DNA of 64,000 nt from Dyadobacter sp. CY343 (GTDB lineage: Bacteria; Bacteroidota; Bacteroidia; Cytophagales; Spirosomataceae). The stretch spans positions 930,001 through 994,000 of the forward strand of contig NZ_JAJUXK010000004.1 in NCBI RefSeq assembly GCF_021390335.1, written 5' to 3'. The notes under the pieces were generated by a model. That model had not been told where the DNA came from. It searched no databases and was given only the letters and a program-made list of their open reading frames with translations. Made by a program: the position numbers and the translations under genes. Below, piece after piece: positions 16,020-24,975 of the stretch (position 1 is the first letter of the stretch; each line of letters begins with the position of its first letter).

Positions 16020-18248
16020 ATGGAAACAACAACAGAACTACATAAAATAACGCTCCCGGTAACCGGCATGTCGTGCGCGGCTTGTGCGGTGAGCGTGGAA
16101 AGTATGCTGAAAAGCACAGCCGGGATTGAAAATGCGGGCGTGAATTATGCCAATCAATCGGTAACTGTGAGCTACGATCCCGGGGCTGTCACTTTGCAGC
16201 AAATGGACGAGGTATTGCAGGGAATAGGCTACGGGCTGATTATTGAAGACGATGAAGACGACGCGGTTGCCGAGCAGGAAAAAATCCAGCACGCCCATTA
16301 CGCAGCTTTAAAAACAAAAACTATCTGGGCCGGGGTATTGACTGTTCCCGTGGTGATATTGGGTATGTTCTTCATGGAAATGCGGTTCGCGAATTACGTG
16401 ATGCTTGCGCTCACGCTTCCGGTACTATTTTTCTTCGGCCGCGACTTTTTTGTGAATGCATGGAAACAGGCGAGCCACCGGAAAGCGAATATGGACACGC
16501 TGGTGGCACTTAGTACAGGTGTAGCATTCCTTTTCAGCACTTTTAATACCTTTTATCCACAATTCTGGCACGAGCGCGGGCTGCATCCGCATGTATATTT
16601 CGAGGCGGCGGCGGTGATCATCTTTTTTATTCTTTTGGGTAAATTGATGGAAGAAAGGGCTAAAACGAAAACTTCCGACGCACTGAAAAAGTTGATCGGA
16701 CTGCAACCTAAAACCGTGCACGTGATCCGCGATGGTGCTGAGAATGAGATCAATGTAAAGGAAGTACTGGCAGGAGACGAGATTGTCATTCGCTCCGGCG
16801 AGAAAATTCCGGTAGACGGGAAAGTGCTTTCGGGAAGTTCGTTTGTAGATGAAAGTCTGATGACGGGCGAGCCGCTCGCGGCTGAGAAAAGCGCGGGCAG
16901 CCAGGTTTTCGCAGGTACGATCAACCAGAACGGCAGCTTTACATTCAAAGCTGAAAAAGTGGGCAAACAGACTGTATTGGCGCAGATTATTAAAACCGTA
17001 CAAGAAGCGCAGGGAAGCAAGGCGCCGGTTCAAAAACTGGTAGACAAGATCGCCGGCATTTTTGTACCCGTCGTGATCGGAATCGCCATTTTAACATTGA
17101 TCGTATGGATTTTCGCAGGCGGCGATAATGCATTGACACACGGAATAATGACGGCGGTATCTGTGCTGGTAATAGCCTGTCCGTGCGCACTGGGCCTCGC
17201 GACGCCTACTGCGATGATGGTGGGTGTGGGAAAAGGTGCGGAGAATAATATCCTGATCCGTGATGCCGAAAGTCTGGAAAAAGCGTTTCGCGTAAATGCG
17301 ATCGTTCTCGACAAAACTGGTACCCTAACCCAAGGCCGCCCGGAAGTCACGGATTGGATCTGGAAGGTTGAAAAAACTGATCAGCAAAAGCATCTGGCCG
17401 CTGTAAGAGCTTTGGAATCCCGCTCCGAGCACCCGCTGGCTGCCGCGATCGTGCACTATATCAATGCGCCTTCCAATGCGAATGTTAGCGGATTTGCTTC
17501 TGTGACAGGCAGCGGGATACGTGGGGCGGTTGACAATGTGGAATATCTGATCGGCACCCTCAATTTCCTGAAATCAGAAAATGTCGATGTAAGTGACGAG
17601 CTGGTTCGCGAGGTAAGAAATTTGTCCGAGCAGGCCAAAACAGTTATTGCAATTGCCGCTGACCAGCAGATCGTGGCGCTAGTTTCTATTGCTGACGCCC
17701 TTAAACCTACTTCCTCTGAGGCAGTTGCGCAACTCAAAAAACAGGGTATTGAAGTGTATATGCTCACCGGCGACAATCTGCAAACTGCTGCGGCTGTCGC
17801 AAAGCAAACGGGTATTGAATCGTACCGGGCCGAAGTGAAGCCAGCCGATAAAATGCAGTTCATCAGCGAATTGCAATCAAAAGGAAAAGTAGTAGCAATG
17901 GTAGGCGACGGCATCAACGATTCGCAGGCGCTGGCCCAGGCCGACGTTAGTATTGCGATGGGTAAAGGTTCGGACATTGCGATGGACGTGGCCAAAATGA
18001 CGCTTATTACTTCGGATCTGATGATTTTACCAAAAGCACTAAAACTATCCCGAAAAACGGTCGCCACGATCCGTCAGAACCTATTCTGGGCATTCATTTA
18101 CAATGTAATCGGCATTCCGATCGCTGCCGGAATTCTGTACCCGATCAATGGTTTCCTGCTCGATCCAATGCTCGCAGGAGGCGCGATGGCGCTCAGCTCG
18201 GTATCCGTGGTGATGAATAGTTTGCGGCTGAAAAGTGCTCGTTTGTGA
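16020..18248 (+). CDS. copA: Copper-translocating P1B-type ATPase
   Basis: A 742-residue P-type ATPase that exports Cu(I) from the cytosol. There is one N-terminal heavy-metal-associated domain with MSCAACAVSVE (Cys19, Cys22). The TM metal site is ACPCALGLATPTA (Cys387, Cys389), and the phosphorylation motif DKTGTLTQG starts at Asp431. SEHPLA (the HP locus) lies near residue 470, GDGINDSQAL near 630, and the C-terminal TM carries YNVIGIPIAAGILYP, a CopA-type N/YN metal-site helix. Next comes a small HMA protein and other copper genes, so this opens the copper island. Eight TMs are expected. Confidence 0.96.
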   Translation: METTTELHKITLPVTGMSCAACAVSVESMLKSTAGIENAGVNYANQSVTVSYDPGAVTLQQMDEVLQGIGYGLIIEDDEDDAVAEQEKIQHAHYAALKTKTIWAGVLTVPVVILGMFFMEMRFANYVMLALTLPVLFFFGRDFFVNAWKQASHRKANMDTLVALSTGVAFLFSTFNTFYPQFWHERGLHPHVYFEAAAVIIFFILLGKLMEERAKTKTSDALKKLIGLQPKTVHVIRDGAENEINVKEVLAGDEIVIRSGEKIPVDGKVLSGSSFVDESLMTGEPLAAEKSAGSQVFAGTINQNGSFTFKAEKVGKQTVLAQIIKTVQEAQGSKAPVQKLVDKIAGIFVPVVIGIAILTLIVWIFAGGDNALTHGIMTAVSVLVIACPCALGLATPTAMMVGVGKGAENNILIRDAESLEKAFRVNAIVLDKTGTLTQGRPEVTDWIWKVEKTDQQKHLAAVRALESRSEHPLAAAIVHYINAPSNANVSGFASVTGSGIRGAVDNVEYLIGTLNFLKSENVDVSDELVREVRNLSEQAKTVIAIAADQQIVALVSIADALKPTSSEAVAQLKKQGIEVYMLTGDNLQTAAAVAKQTGIESYRAEVKPADKMQFISELQSKGKVVAMVGDGINDSQALAQADVSIAMGKGSDIAMDVAKMTLITSDLMILPKALKLSRKTVATIRQNLFWAFIYNVIGIPIAAGILYPINGFLLDPMLAGGAMALSSVSVVMNSLRLKSARL

Positions 18249-18381
18249 GATTTTTCAACTAAACACACAAAAACTCTGTAATACCCCGACATAATTCTGT
18301 AATGACTGGCGGGGCCCTATTGCCGATATTTGCAAAAGGAAATTTTAAATAAAACACTTGCAGCCTGGCTGCTATTGACAA

Positions 18382-18591
18382 ATGGAAACACTCAAATTCA
18401 AGACAAATATTAAATGCGGAGGATGCATAGCAACTGTTACTCCGTTTCTAAATGGCGATGAAAACGTTGAAAAATGGGCTGTCAACCTGGAAAATGCCGA
18501 CAGGATCCTGACCGTAGAGACCACACAATCTGCCGCTGAAATTGAACAACTGATCAAAAAGGCTGGTTACTCTGCCCAGGAAATAGCCTGA
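18382..18591 (+). CDS. Small heavy-metal-associated (HMA) copper chaperone
   Basis: A 69-residue cytosolic protein with an HMA ferredoxin-like fold. The metal motif is NIKCGGCIATVTPFLNG (CxxC at residues 13 and 16), followed by the usual beta-alpha pattern ending ILTVETTQSAAEIEQLIKKAGYSAQEI. It lies 134 bp after copA and probably delivers Cu(I) to the ATPase. A GATATTTG box about 45 bp upstream suggests its own promoter. Confidence 0.9.
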   Translation: METLKFKTNIKCGGCIATVTPFLNGDENVEKWAVNLENADRILTVETTQSAAEIEQLIKKAGYSAQEIA

Positions 18592-18664
18592 TAATTAATA
18601 TATTTGAACAGGTTATGCTCAAATTAAATAACCTGCAACCGAAATAACGCGCTGAAAAGCAACT

Positions 18665-19123
18665 ATGAAAAGCAAATTGCACCGATCGATCACCGCCCTG
18701 ATGGCATTTCTGATACTGTTTAGCAGTACCGGATTTGCCTTGGTGGAGCATCAGTGCATGATGCGCGGGAAATCGGTGCAGTTATTGGCGACTAAGAAAG
18801 CTGATTCAGAAAAAAAGGTAGGATCGTGCTGTGCGAAGAGAAAGGCTCAAACTGAAAGCAAAGGTACATTCTTTAAAAAAGCGGCTTGCTGCAAGGAAAG
18901 CCACACATTTGAGAAGCTTGATATAGTAACCGCCGCTTCGCATTCCGCTGCCAAAGTGATCAAAGCGTGGCCGGCGGATATTGTCTGGTTCAACACTTCC
19001 TATTTATTCCTTCGGGCACAGTGGATACTTCCGTCCGCGCCCGATTTCTCCGAGTTATCATCCTTCTCTTCCCGGCTTCACGGGAAAAGAATGCTCATTT
19101 TTATCCAGTCATTTCTGATCTGA
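18665..19123 (+). CDS. HYC_CC_PP-type Cys-rich secreted protein
   Basis: A 152-residue protein with a signal peptide or N-terminal TM (ITALMAFLILFSSTGFALVEHQC). A conserved-looking H-x-C (EHQC) follows, then two Cys-Cys pairs (GSCCAKRK around residue 56 and AACCKES around residue 77), and a C-terminal hydrophobic/Pro segment. This is the pattern of the small Bacteroidota family named HYC_CC_PP, found near copper genes. A periplasmic metal-binding role is likely but unproven. It lies between the HMA chaperone and the TonB receptor. Confidence 0.7.
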   Translation: MKSKLHRSITALMAFLILFSSTGFALVEHQCMMRGKSVQLLATKKADSEKKVGSCCAKRKAQTESKGTFFKKAACCKESHTFEKLDIVTAASHSAAKVIKAWPADIVWFNTSYLFLRAQWILPSAPDFSELSSFSSRLHGKRMLIFIQSFLI

Positions 19124-19201
19124 TACAATTGATAATGAACTAGTTGAATGCAAGTCAGTCGACTTGCTGGTTAATTTATTTATCAATCGAATCTATTTGA
19201 A

Positions 19202-21424
19202 ATGAAAACCTATTTGGCGGGACTACTCTGCCTGATTTCCATTTCCCTCTCTGCCCAGCGCATTACCGGCTCGGTCAATGAGCAGGTGGCCAATTCCACG
19301 AAGCTGAGCCCGATTTCCGGCGCGAATGTATATTGGGCAGGAACCACACAGGCTACTGTCACTGATACTGCCGGACTTTTTAGCATTCCGCGATCAGCGC
19401 AATCTAACTTGCTCGTAATCAGCTTTGTTGGTTTTAGAAATGATACCGTAAAAGTGGGAGCTGACAGTGAATTACAAGTTGTTTTACGAAGTGACCAGAC
19501 ACTCGACGAGGTTACCGTACGCAGCGGCTCGGGCAGTATCGACAGACTTTCGCCCCATCAAACCGAAATAATCACAACCCGCGCGCTCGCCAAAGCGGCT
19601 TGCTGTAACCTGTCTGAAAGTTTCGAAACCAATGCATCCGTGTCCGTTTCATATAGCGACGCGGTGACCGGCTCGAAGCAGATCCAGATGCTGGGATTGA
19701 GCGGTACCTATATTCAGACCAATGTTGAGAATATACCTTCTCTGCGCGGCCTGGGCTCCACTTTTGGGCTCAATTTTATTCCCGGAACCTGGATCCAGTC
19801 TATTGATATCGGCAAAGGCGCGGGTTCTGTGGTGAATGGTTACGAATCCATGACGGGGCAGATTAATGTGGAGTTGCAGAAACCGGACACGCAGGAAAAG
19901 CTTTATCTCAACACCTATATTAATAATTTCGGCCGCGCCGAGCTGAACCTGAACCTGGCGCATCAAATCAATAAAAAATGGAGCACCGGCTTACTGACTC
20001 ACGGAAGTACGCTGCAAAACAGGATCGACAAGAACGGTGACAACTTCCTGGACCTGCCGCTTTATAGTCAGGTAAATGTGGTGAACCGCTGGAAATACCA
20101 GGATGAAAAATGGATGGCGCAGTTTGGTGTAAAAGCCTTGGTGGAAGACAGAATGGGCGGGCAGAAGGATTTCGAGCGGGAAATGCGGGGTAGCGATCAG
20201 ACTTATGGTTTTGGAGCAAAAATCAATCGTTACGAGTTTTTTTCTAAGATAGCGCGTCTTTTTCCTGAGCAACCTTACAAAGGTTTGGGCCTGATCGTGA
20301 ATGCGGCGGTTCATGATTCCAAGTCTTATTTTGGAGTAAATAACTATGACGGAAAGCAAAAAACGTTTTACGCAAACCTGATCTATCAATCCATCATTGG
20401 CAATACAAATCATTCTTATAAAACGGGGTTGAGCTATTTGCTTGATAATTATAACGAGCGTTATCGCACCCTGACTTTGGCCAGAAATGAGTCGGTACCC
20501 GGCGCTTTTTTTGAATATACCTACAATCACCTCAATAAGTTTGTGTTTGTAGCCGGCGGCCGCGCCGATTTCCATAATCTCTACGGCACGCAATGGACGC
20601 CGCGGGTGCATTTGAAATATAGCCTCACTGATCAAACTACGCTGCGGGCTTCCGCAGGAAAAGGTTTCCGCGTTTCAAATCCGCTCGCTGAATATTACGG
20701 TAACCTTGTAAGTGCGCGGGATGTGGTTTTCAGGGAAAATATCCGGCCGGAAAAAACGTGGAATTACGGCGCTAGTGTCACGCAGGAGTTTACATTGGGC
20801 AATATGAATGGAAGTCTGATCGTGGATTATTACAGGACTGACTTTGAAAACCAGCTCGTTGCCGATTTTGAGGATCCGCGTTATATCCGTTTTTACAATC
20901 TCGAAGGAAAAGCTTTCGCGAACAGTTTTCAAGCCGAAGTGAATGTGATACCCGTCAAGCGTTTTGAGCTAAAACTGGCTTACCGGTTATTTGATGTAAA
21001 ACAAACGGTGCGCGACATTTACGACCAAACTGTACTGCTGCCGAAAATGATGGTGAGCCGCGACCGGGTGCTATTTAATGCGGGTTATGCTTTGCCTTAC
21101 GATAAATGGAAGTTTGATTTTACGGTTCAATGGAATGGAAAAAAGCGGCTACCGTACATGGGAAGCCTACCTGACCACCACATTCCCGGTAACCTGAATT
21201 CAACAATGGCGCCGTCATTTTATAACCTGAATGCGCAGATTACGCGGACTTTTCCGAAATGGGATATTTATCTGGGCGGAGAAAATTTAGCGAATTTCAG
21301 ACAGAAAAACCCTATTATGGGCGCAGATCAGCCTTTTGGACAACAATTTGACGCAGGAATGGCGTGGGGACCGGTAGTAGGGCGAATGATTTACGCGGGA
21401 CTGCGTTATAAGATTGTTAGATAA
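19202..21424 (+). CDS. TonB-dependent receptor with carboxypeptidase-like N-terminal domain
   Basis: A 740-residue outer-membrane receptor. It has a signal peptide (LAGLLCLISISLSAQ), a CarboxypepD_reg-like domain (about 20-100: ITGSVNEQ..., GANVYWAGTTQATVTDTAGLFSIP), and a plug domain containing SVSYSDAVTGSKQIQMLGLSG and IPSLRGLGSTFG. The 22-strand barrel follows, ending with an aromatic residue-containing strand (IYAGLRYKIVR). The plug has a vicinal AACCNLSESFETN motif, a Cys pair seen in receptors of copper islands. The location points to transport of copper or a copper chelate; direction and ligand are not shown. Confidence 0.88.
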   Translation: MKTYLAGLLCLISISLSAQRITGSVNEQVANSTKLSPISGANVYWAGTTQATVTDTAGLFSIPRSAQSNLLVISFVGFRNDTVKVGADSELQVVLRSDQTLDEVTVRSGSGSIDRLSPHQTEIITTRALAKAACCNLSESFETNASVSVSYSDAVTGSKQIQMLGLSGTYIQTNVENIPSLRGLGSTFGLNFIPGTWIQSIDIGKGAGSVVNGYESMTGQINVELQKPDTQEKLYLNTYINNFGRAELNLNLAHQINKKWSTGLLTHGSTLQNRIDKNGDNFLDLPLYSQVNVVNRWKYQDEKWMAQFGVKALVEDRMGGQKDFEREMRGSDQTYGFGAKINRYEFFSKIARLFPEQPYKGLGLIVNAAVHDSKSYFGVNNYDGKQKTFYANLIYQSIIGNTNHSYKTGLSYLLDNYNERYRTLTLARNESVPGAFFEYTYNHLNKFVFVAGGRADFHNLYGTQWTPRVHLKYSLTDQTTLRASAGKGFRVSNPLAEYYGNLVSARDVVFRENIRPEKTWNYGASVTQEFTLGNMNGSLIVDYYRTDFENQLVADFEDPRYIRFYNLEGKAFANSFQAEVNVIPVKRFELKLAYRLFDVKQTVRDIYDQTVLLPKMMVSRDRVLFNAGYALPYDKWKFDFTVQWNGKKRLPYMGSLPDHHIPGNLNSTMAPSFYNLNAQITRTFPKWDIYLGGENLANFRQKNPIMGADQPFGQQFDAGMAWGPVVGRMIYAGLRYKIVR

Positions 21425-21490
21425 GGGGAGGAAAGGGAGGAAGGGAGGAAGGGAGGAGGGAGGAAAGGGCGGCCCGCGTAGGGAGGAAGA
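21425..21490 (+). repeat. G-rich GGGAGGAA minisatellite between TonB receptor and AraC regulator
   Basis: About 66 bp of nearly pure purine on the plus strand, made of repeats of GGGAGGAA/GGGAGGA with at least six runs of three or more G within 45 bp. It starts right after the receptor stop codon and ends about 20 bp before the HMA-AraC start. This meets the usual pattern for a G-quadruplex-forming tract on the sense strand. Confidence 0.75.
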
Positions 21491-21511
21491 GGTTTAACAT
21501 AGATCAACTTT

Positions 21512-22078
21512 ATGAAGCTATTTATTAAAAATATGGTTTGTGACCGGTGTAAGCGGGTTGTTCGGGAGGAGCTGATGGGGCTTGGGCTTGAACTGACTTC
21601 GGTTGGGCTTGGGGAAGTTGAGACTGGCGGGGATATTGATTCGGAGAAATTGAAGGAGGTAAAGTCAGTATTGGAAGCCAACGGTTTTGAACTTCTGGAT
21701 GATCGCAAACTGGCACTGGTGGAGCATATCAAGACTTTGATCATTGAAGAGATTCAAAATCTGAAAGGTCAGAAACCGGCGCAGATGAATTTTTCGGATT
21801 TTCTGTCCGAGAAGATCGGTTATGAATATTCCTATCTCAGCACATTGTTTTCTTCTGAAACCGGGCAGACCATTGAACATTATATTATCGCTCAAAAGGT
21901 TGAAAAACTGAAAGAATGGCTGTCTTACAACGAACTGACATTAAGCGAAATGGCGTGGCGGCTTTCTTACAGCAGTACCGCGCATTTGAGTAATCAATTC
22001 AAAAAAGTGACCGGAATGACGCCGGGAGAATTCAAGAAAGGTGCGATGACGCGCAAAACGCTAGATCAAATCGCGTGA
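21512..22078 (+). CDS. AraC-family regulator with N-terminal HMA-like metal-sensing domain
   Basis: A 188-residue regulator. Residues 1-65 form an HMA-like ferredoxin fold with a CxxC pair (KNMVCDRCKRVVREEL, Cys10 and Cys13). The C-terminal part (about 95-180) is an AraC-type double helix-turn-helix: LSEKIGYEYSYLSTLFSSETGQT, then LTLSEMAWRLSYSSTAHLSNQFKKVTGMTPGEFK. The fusion suggests direct Cu(I) or other soft-metal sensing. It sits in the middle of the copper island and is the obvious regulator of the flanking genes. A G-rich repeat lies directly upstream. Confidence 0.88.
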   Translation: MKLFIKNMVCDRCKRVVREELMGLGLELTSVGLGEVETGGDIDSEKLKEVKSVLEANGFELLDDRKLALVEHIKTLIIEEIQNLKGQKPAQMNFSDFLSEKIGYEYSYLSTLFSSETGQTIEHYIIAQKVEKLKEWLSYNELTLSEMAWRLSYSSTAHLSNQFKKVTGMTPGEFKKGAMTRKTLDQIA

Positions 22079-22125
22079 CATTTGAGATAAGTTGGTGTAA
22101 GTATTTAATTGATAAAACCTTCAAT

Positions 22126-22374
22126 ATGATGACAAAAGCACTTTTAGCCGCAAGCCTTTTTCTAATCCTCGGCTGTTCCGCAAACTCTGAAAAAAAAGAG
22201 GAAGCAAAGGAACAAACTACGGAAATCAAACCAGCTGACTTTGCGATTTATAGCTGTCCGATGAAATGTGAGGGGGATAAAACCTACCCGGAAGCTGGTA
22301 AGTGTCCGGTTTGTAAAATGGAAATGCAGGGAATGGCGTTTTATGGCGTGGATTCAATTAAACACCAGCATTAA
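22126..22374 (+). CDS. Lipoprotein with heavy-metal-binding (HMBD) domain
   Basis: An 82-residue lipoprotein. I start it at the tandem ATG at 22126, giving MMTKALLAASLFLILGC with the lipobox Cys at 17. The mature part holds IYSCPMKCEGDKTYPEAGKCPVCKMEMQG, the CPM-(x)n-GKCPxCxM pattern of the heavy-metal binding domain found in CusB/CopA N-termini. It probably buffers Cu(I)/Ag(I) in the periplasm. It follows the HMA-AraC gene by 47 bp. Confidence 0.85.
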   Translation: MMTKALLAASLFLILGCSANSEKKEEAKEQTTEIKPADFAIYSCPMKCEGDKTYPEAGKCPVCKMEMQGMAFYGVDSIKHQH

Positions 22375-22398
22375 GTATCAATAAAACGACTAGAATTT

Positions 22399-22743
22399 AT
22401 GAAAACGACGATTTTTTCACTTATAACAATCCTTTTTCTAGGCTTAAATACAGCATTTACCTCTGATAAAGACAAGGAGGTAAAGATCAAAACTTCGGCG
22501 ATCTGCGAAATGTGTAAAGCCCGCCTTGAACGTAATCTCGGACTTTCAAAAGGTGTAAAAGAATCTAACTTAAACCTTGATAATAAAGTAATTACGGTCA
22601 AATACAATCCGGGTAAAACCACGCCGGAGGCTATTAAAGCGACGATAATCAATACCGGTTACGACGCAGATACGCAACTGGCGAATCAGAAAGCGCACGA
22701 TAAGCTGCCAAGCTGCTGCCGGAAAACTGCCGCGCCGCATTAA
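22399..22743 (+). CDS. Periplasmic HMA-domain metal-binding protein
   Basis: A 114-residue protein with a signal peptide (KTTIFSLITILFLGLNTAFT) and an HMA domain. The domain has a CxxC-type site in TSAICEMCKARLERNLG (Cys37, Cys40) and the fold-typical ending ITVKYNPGKTTPEAIKATIINTGYDAD. A C-terminal Cys pair (KLPSCCRKT) is also present. It is similar in layout to MerP-like periplasmic metal carriers. It is 24 bp after the HMBD lipoprotein and 19 bp before the His/Met-rich OMP, so it belongs to one operon. Confidence 0.88.
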   Translation: MKTTIFSLITILFLGLNTAFTSDKDKEVKIKTSAICEMCKARLERNLGLSKGVKESNLNLDNKVITVKYNPGKTTPEAIKATIINTGYDADTQLANQKAHDKLPSCCRKTAAPH

Positions 22744-22762
22744 ACCTTAAAAACACTTCATT

Positions 22763-24163
22763 ATGAAATTCAACAAACTAAGCAACCTGGCCATTCTTGG
22801 CCTGGGAATGATCTCTGCGCCCGTTTTTGCGCAGCACGAACACCATCAGCAGCCTGCGAAAGACACTGTAAATCATGAAATGCACGAAAAGAAGGCAGAT
22901 CATGAAACAATGGACCATAGCAAAATGGACCATAGCGGCATGCAGCATCAAATGACCCACAGTTCTTCACTCAGTCTGCCGATGACGCGAAATGGATCGG
23001 GTACCGGCTGGCAGCCCGACGCGACGCCGATGTATGCGTATATGAAACACGGCGATAAGTGGAATTACATGCTGCACGGAAGCATTTTTCTCAGATATAC
23101 CTCTCAGAATTTTAACAATAAAAATAAAAAGGGAAACGACGCAAAATTCAGTGCGCCAAACTGGGTAATGGGAATGGCACAGCGGCAGATCGGGAAAAAC
23201 GGCCTGCTGAACCTGCGGGCGATGGTTTCGGTGGACAGGCTTTTCGACGGCGGCGCAGGTTACCCGCTCCTTTTTCAATCGGGCGAAAGCTGGAAAAACG
23301 TGCCGCTCGTAGACCGGCAACACCCGCACGACCTGATTTCCGAACTTTCGGTGGGTTACACGCAGCGGATCAATGAAAAAATGGACTTAACCATTTACGC
23401 AGGTTACCCAGGAGAGCCGGCACTCGGCCCGACTGCATTTATGCACAGAATGTCTGCATTCAACAACCCTGACGCGGTTTTGGGCCACCATTGGCAGGAC
23501 GCGACGCATATTACGTTTGGTGTGGTGACGGCGGGCGTGCGTTACTTGTGGTTCAAGCTGGAAGGGTCGTCATTCACAGGCCGCGAGCCCGATGAAAACC
23601 GTTTCGATTTCGACAAACCGCGTTTTGATTCTTACAGTTACCGGCTGCTTTTTAATCCTACGAAAAACTTCGCTTTTCAGGTGAGCCGGGCATTTATCAA
23701 AAGTCCTGAGCCGCTGCATGCGCACGATGATGTGACGCGCACAACCGCCTCGCTGCAACATAGCGCCAGTCTTGGAGGCGAGAACAAATGGATATCTTCG
23801 ACGCTGCTTTGGGGACAGAATTCGGGTAGCCACAGCGGCAATTCGTATCTCGCTGAAACGAACCTGCAACTCAATAAATGGGCAATTTACGGCCGGTTTG
23901 AAAACGTGGAAAAGAGCTTTAATGACCTTCTGGAAGTGGGAAGCGATATTCCGGAATACTCGTCGAATGCGTCTATTTCGGCATTTACGCTGGGCATTAA
24001 CAGGCAGCTTTTCTCTTTTTCTAATACGCTGGTTCAGGCTGGCGGACAGATCAGTTACCACAATGTAAATGACAACAATGCGCTTTTCAGGAATGCTTAC
24101 GGTAAAAATCCCATGTCCGGACAGGTTTATCTGCGACTTACGCCGGGTTTGATGAAAATGTAG
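22763..24163 (+). CDS. Outer-membrane beta-barrel with His/Met-rich N-terminus
   Basis: A 466-residue protein with a signal peptide (LAILGLGMISAPVFAQ). A 50-residue segment dense in His and Met follows (HEHHQQ, HEMHEKKADHETMDHSK, MDHSGMQHQMTH), then a long beta-rich region ending QVYLRLTPGLMKM. The His/Met segment is a likely Cu(I)/Cu(II) or Ag binding sponge; the rest resembles a porin-like barrel. It is the last gene of the copper island. The family has no assigned biochemical function that I know of. Confidence 0.75.
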   Translation: MKFNKLSNLAILGLGMISAPVFAQHEHHQQPAKDTVNHEMHEKKADHETMDHSKMDHSGMQHQMTHSSSLSLPMTRNGSGTGWQPDATPMYAYMKHGDKWNYMLHGSIFLRYTSQNFNNKNKKGNDAKFSAPNWVMGMAQRQIGKNGLLNLRAMVSVDRLFDGGAGYPLLFQSGESWKNVPLVDRQHPHDLISELSVGYTQRINEKMDLTIYAGYPGEPALGPTAFMHRMSAFNNPDAVLGHHWQDATHITFGVVTAGVRYLWFKLEGSSFTGREPDENRFDFDKPRFDSYSYRLLFNPTKNFAFQVSRAFIKSPEPLHAHDDVTRTTASLQHSASLGGENKWISSTLLWGQNSGSHSGNSYLAETNLQLNKWAIYGRFENVEKSFNDLLEVGSDIPEYSSNASISAFTLGINRQLFSFSNTLVQAGGQISYHNVNDNNALFRNAYGKNPMSGQVYLRLTPGLMKM

Positions 24164-24202
24164 GATTATCATACGTAACTGCATTTCCGGGCTGCATTTT
24201 AT

Positions 24203-24210
24203 TAGTTTTG
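24203..24210 (+). promoter_or_regulatory. Bacteroidota -7 box fixing the start of the methyltransferase
   Basis: TAGTTTTG (TAnnTTTG). A transcript from here would begin after the TTG at 24208, so the coding start must be downstream, at GTG 24232. Confidence 0.5.
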
Positions 24211-24231
24211 CCAAAATTCAAAAACATCGCA

Positions 24232-24975
24232 GTGGCCTGGTATCACAGTTATTTTAAAGGTTTGCCCCAAGTCGCCTGGAAACTTCACCAGGACGAAGAA
24301 TACACAGATTTCGAAGTTGACTTCCTGCGGGATGTACTTGAACTGAAAAAAGGTAACCAGGTACTTGATATCCTGTCGGGCTACGGTCGGCACGCGCTGC
24401 CACTGGCGGAGGCGGGATGCAAAATGACTTGCGTTGATATTTCAGCAGAGTATTGCGACGAGCTTTCAAAAGCGAAAACCAAGCGAAAATTGCCTGTTGA
24501 GGTATTGTGCGGCGATGTGCTGGAAACTGATTTTGGGCAGGTCAATTTTGATGCGGCTTATTGTTTGGGCAATAGCCTGAGCTTCTTCCCGCGCGCAGAT
24601 ATGCTCCGGTTTTTTACCAAAATTGCCGGTAGTGTCAAACCCGGCGGCCACGTTGCTTTGCATACCGAGAACCTTGCTGAGAGCATTTTGCCTAATTTCC
24701 AGGCTCGAAACTGGATGCCGGTAGGCGATGACATTTACTATCTTGCAGAAAATGAATACCGGCCCGAAGAAGGTTGCATTGAAGCCCAGCAGACTTTTAT
24801 TTCAGGCAGCGAAAAGGTGACGCATACCGTTTACCAGTACATTTATACACTTGCTGAAATATCGGCAATGCTGGAATCAGTTGGTTTGAAAGTGGTAGGT
24901 ACTTTTGGAAATCTGGAAGCCGATCCATTTGTTTTGGGCGACGAGCAGCTGTATCTGGTGGCTGTGCGTAAATAA
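24232..24975 (+). CDS. Class I SAM-dependent methyltransferase
   Basis: About 248 residues with a Rossmann-like SAM-binding core. Motif I is VLDILSGYGRHALPLAEAGCKMTCVDIS, near residues 46-73. Motif II/III is VEVLCGDVLETDFGQVNFDAAYCLGNSLSFF. The later half has the usual beta hairpin (YLVAVRK at the end). The substrate is unknown. GTG at 24232 is chosen over the TTG at 24208 because the latter lies inside a promoter box. It is convergent with the YeeE-type genes. Confidence 0.85.
   Translation: MAWYHSYFKGLPQVAWKLHQDEEYTDFEVDFLRDVLELKKGNQVLDILSGYGRHALPLAEAGCKMTCVDISAEYCDELSKAKTKRKLPVEVLCGDVLETDFGQVNFDAAYCLGNSLSFFPRADMLRFFTKIAGSVKPGGHVALHTENLAESILPNFQARNWMPVGDDIYYLAENEYRPEEGCIEAQQTFISGSEKVTHTVYQYIYTLAEISAMLESVGLKVVGTFGNLEADPFVLGDEQLYLVAVRK

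Noticed and set aside
24208..24231. TTG start for the methyltransferase
   Set aside because: The TTG lies inside a consensus TAnnTTTG box, so it would not be in the transcript; GTG at 24232 is preferred.
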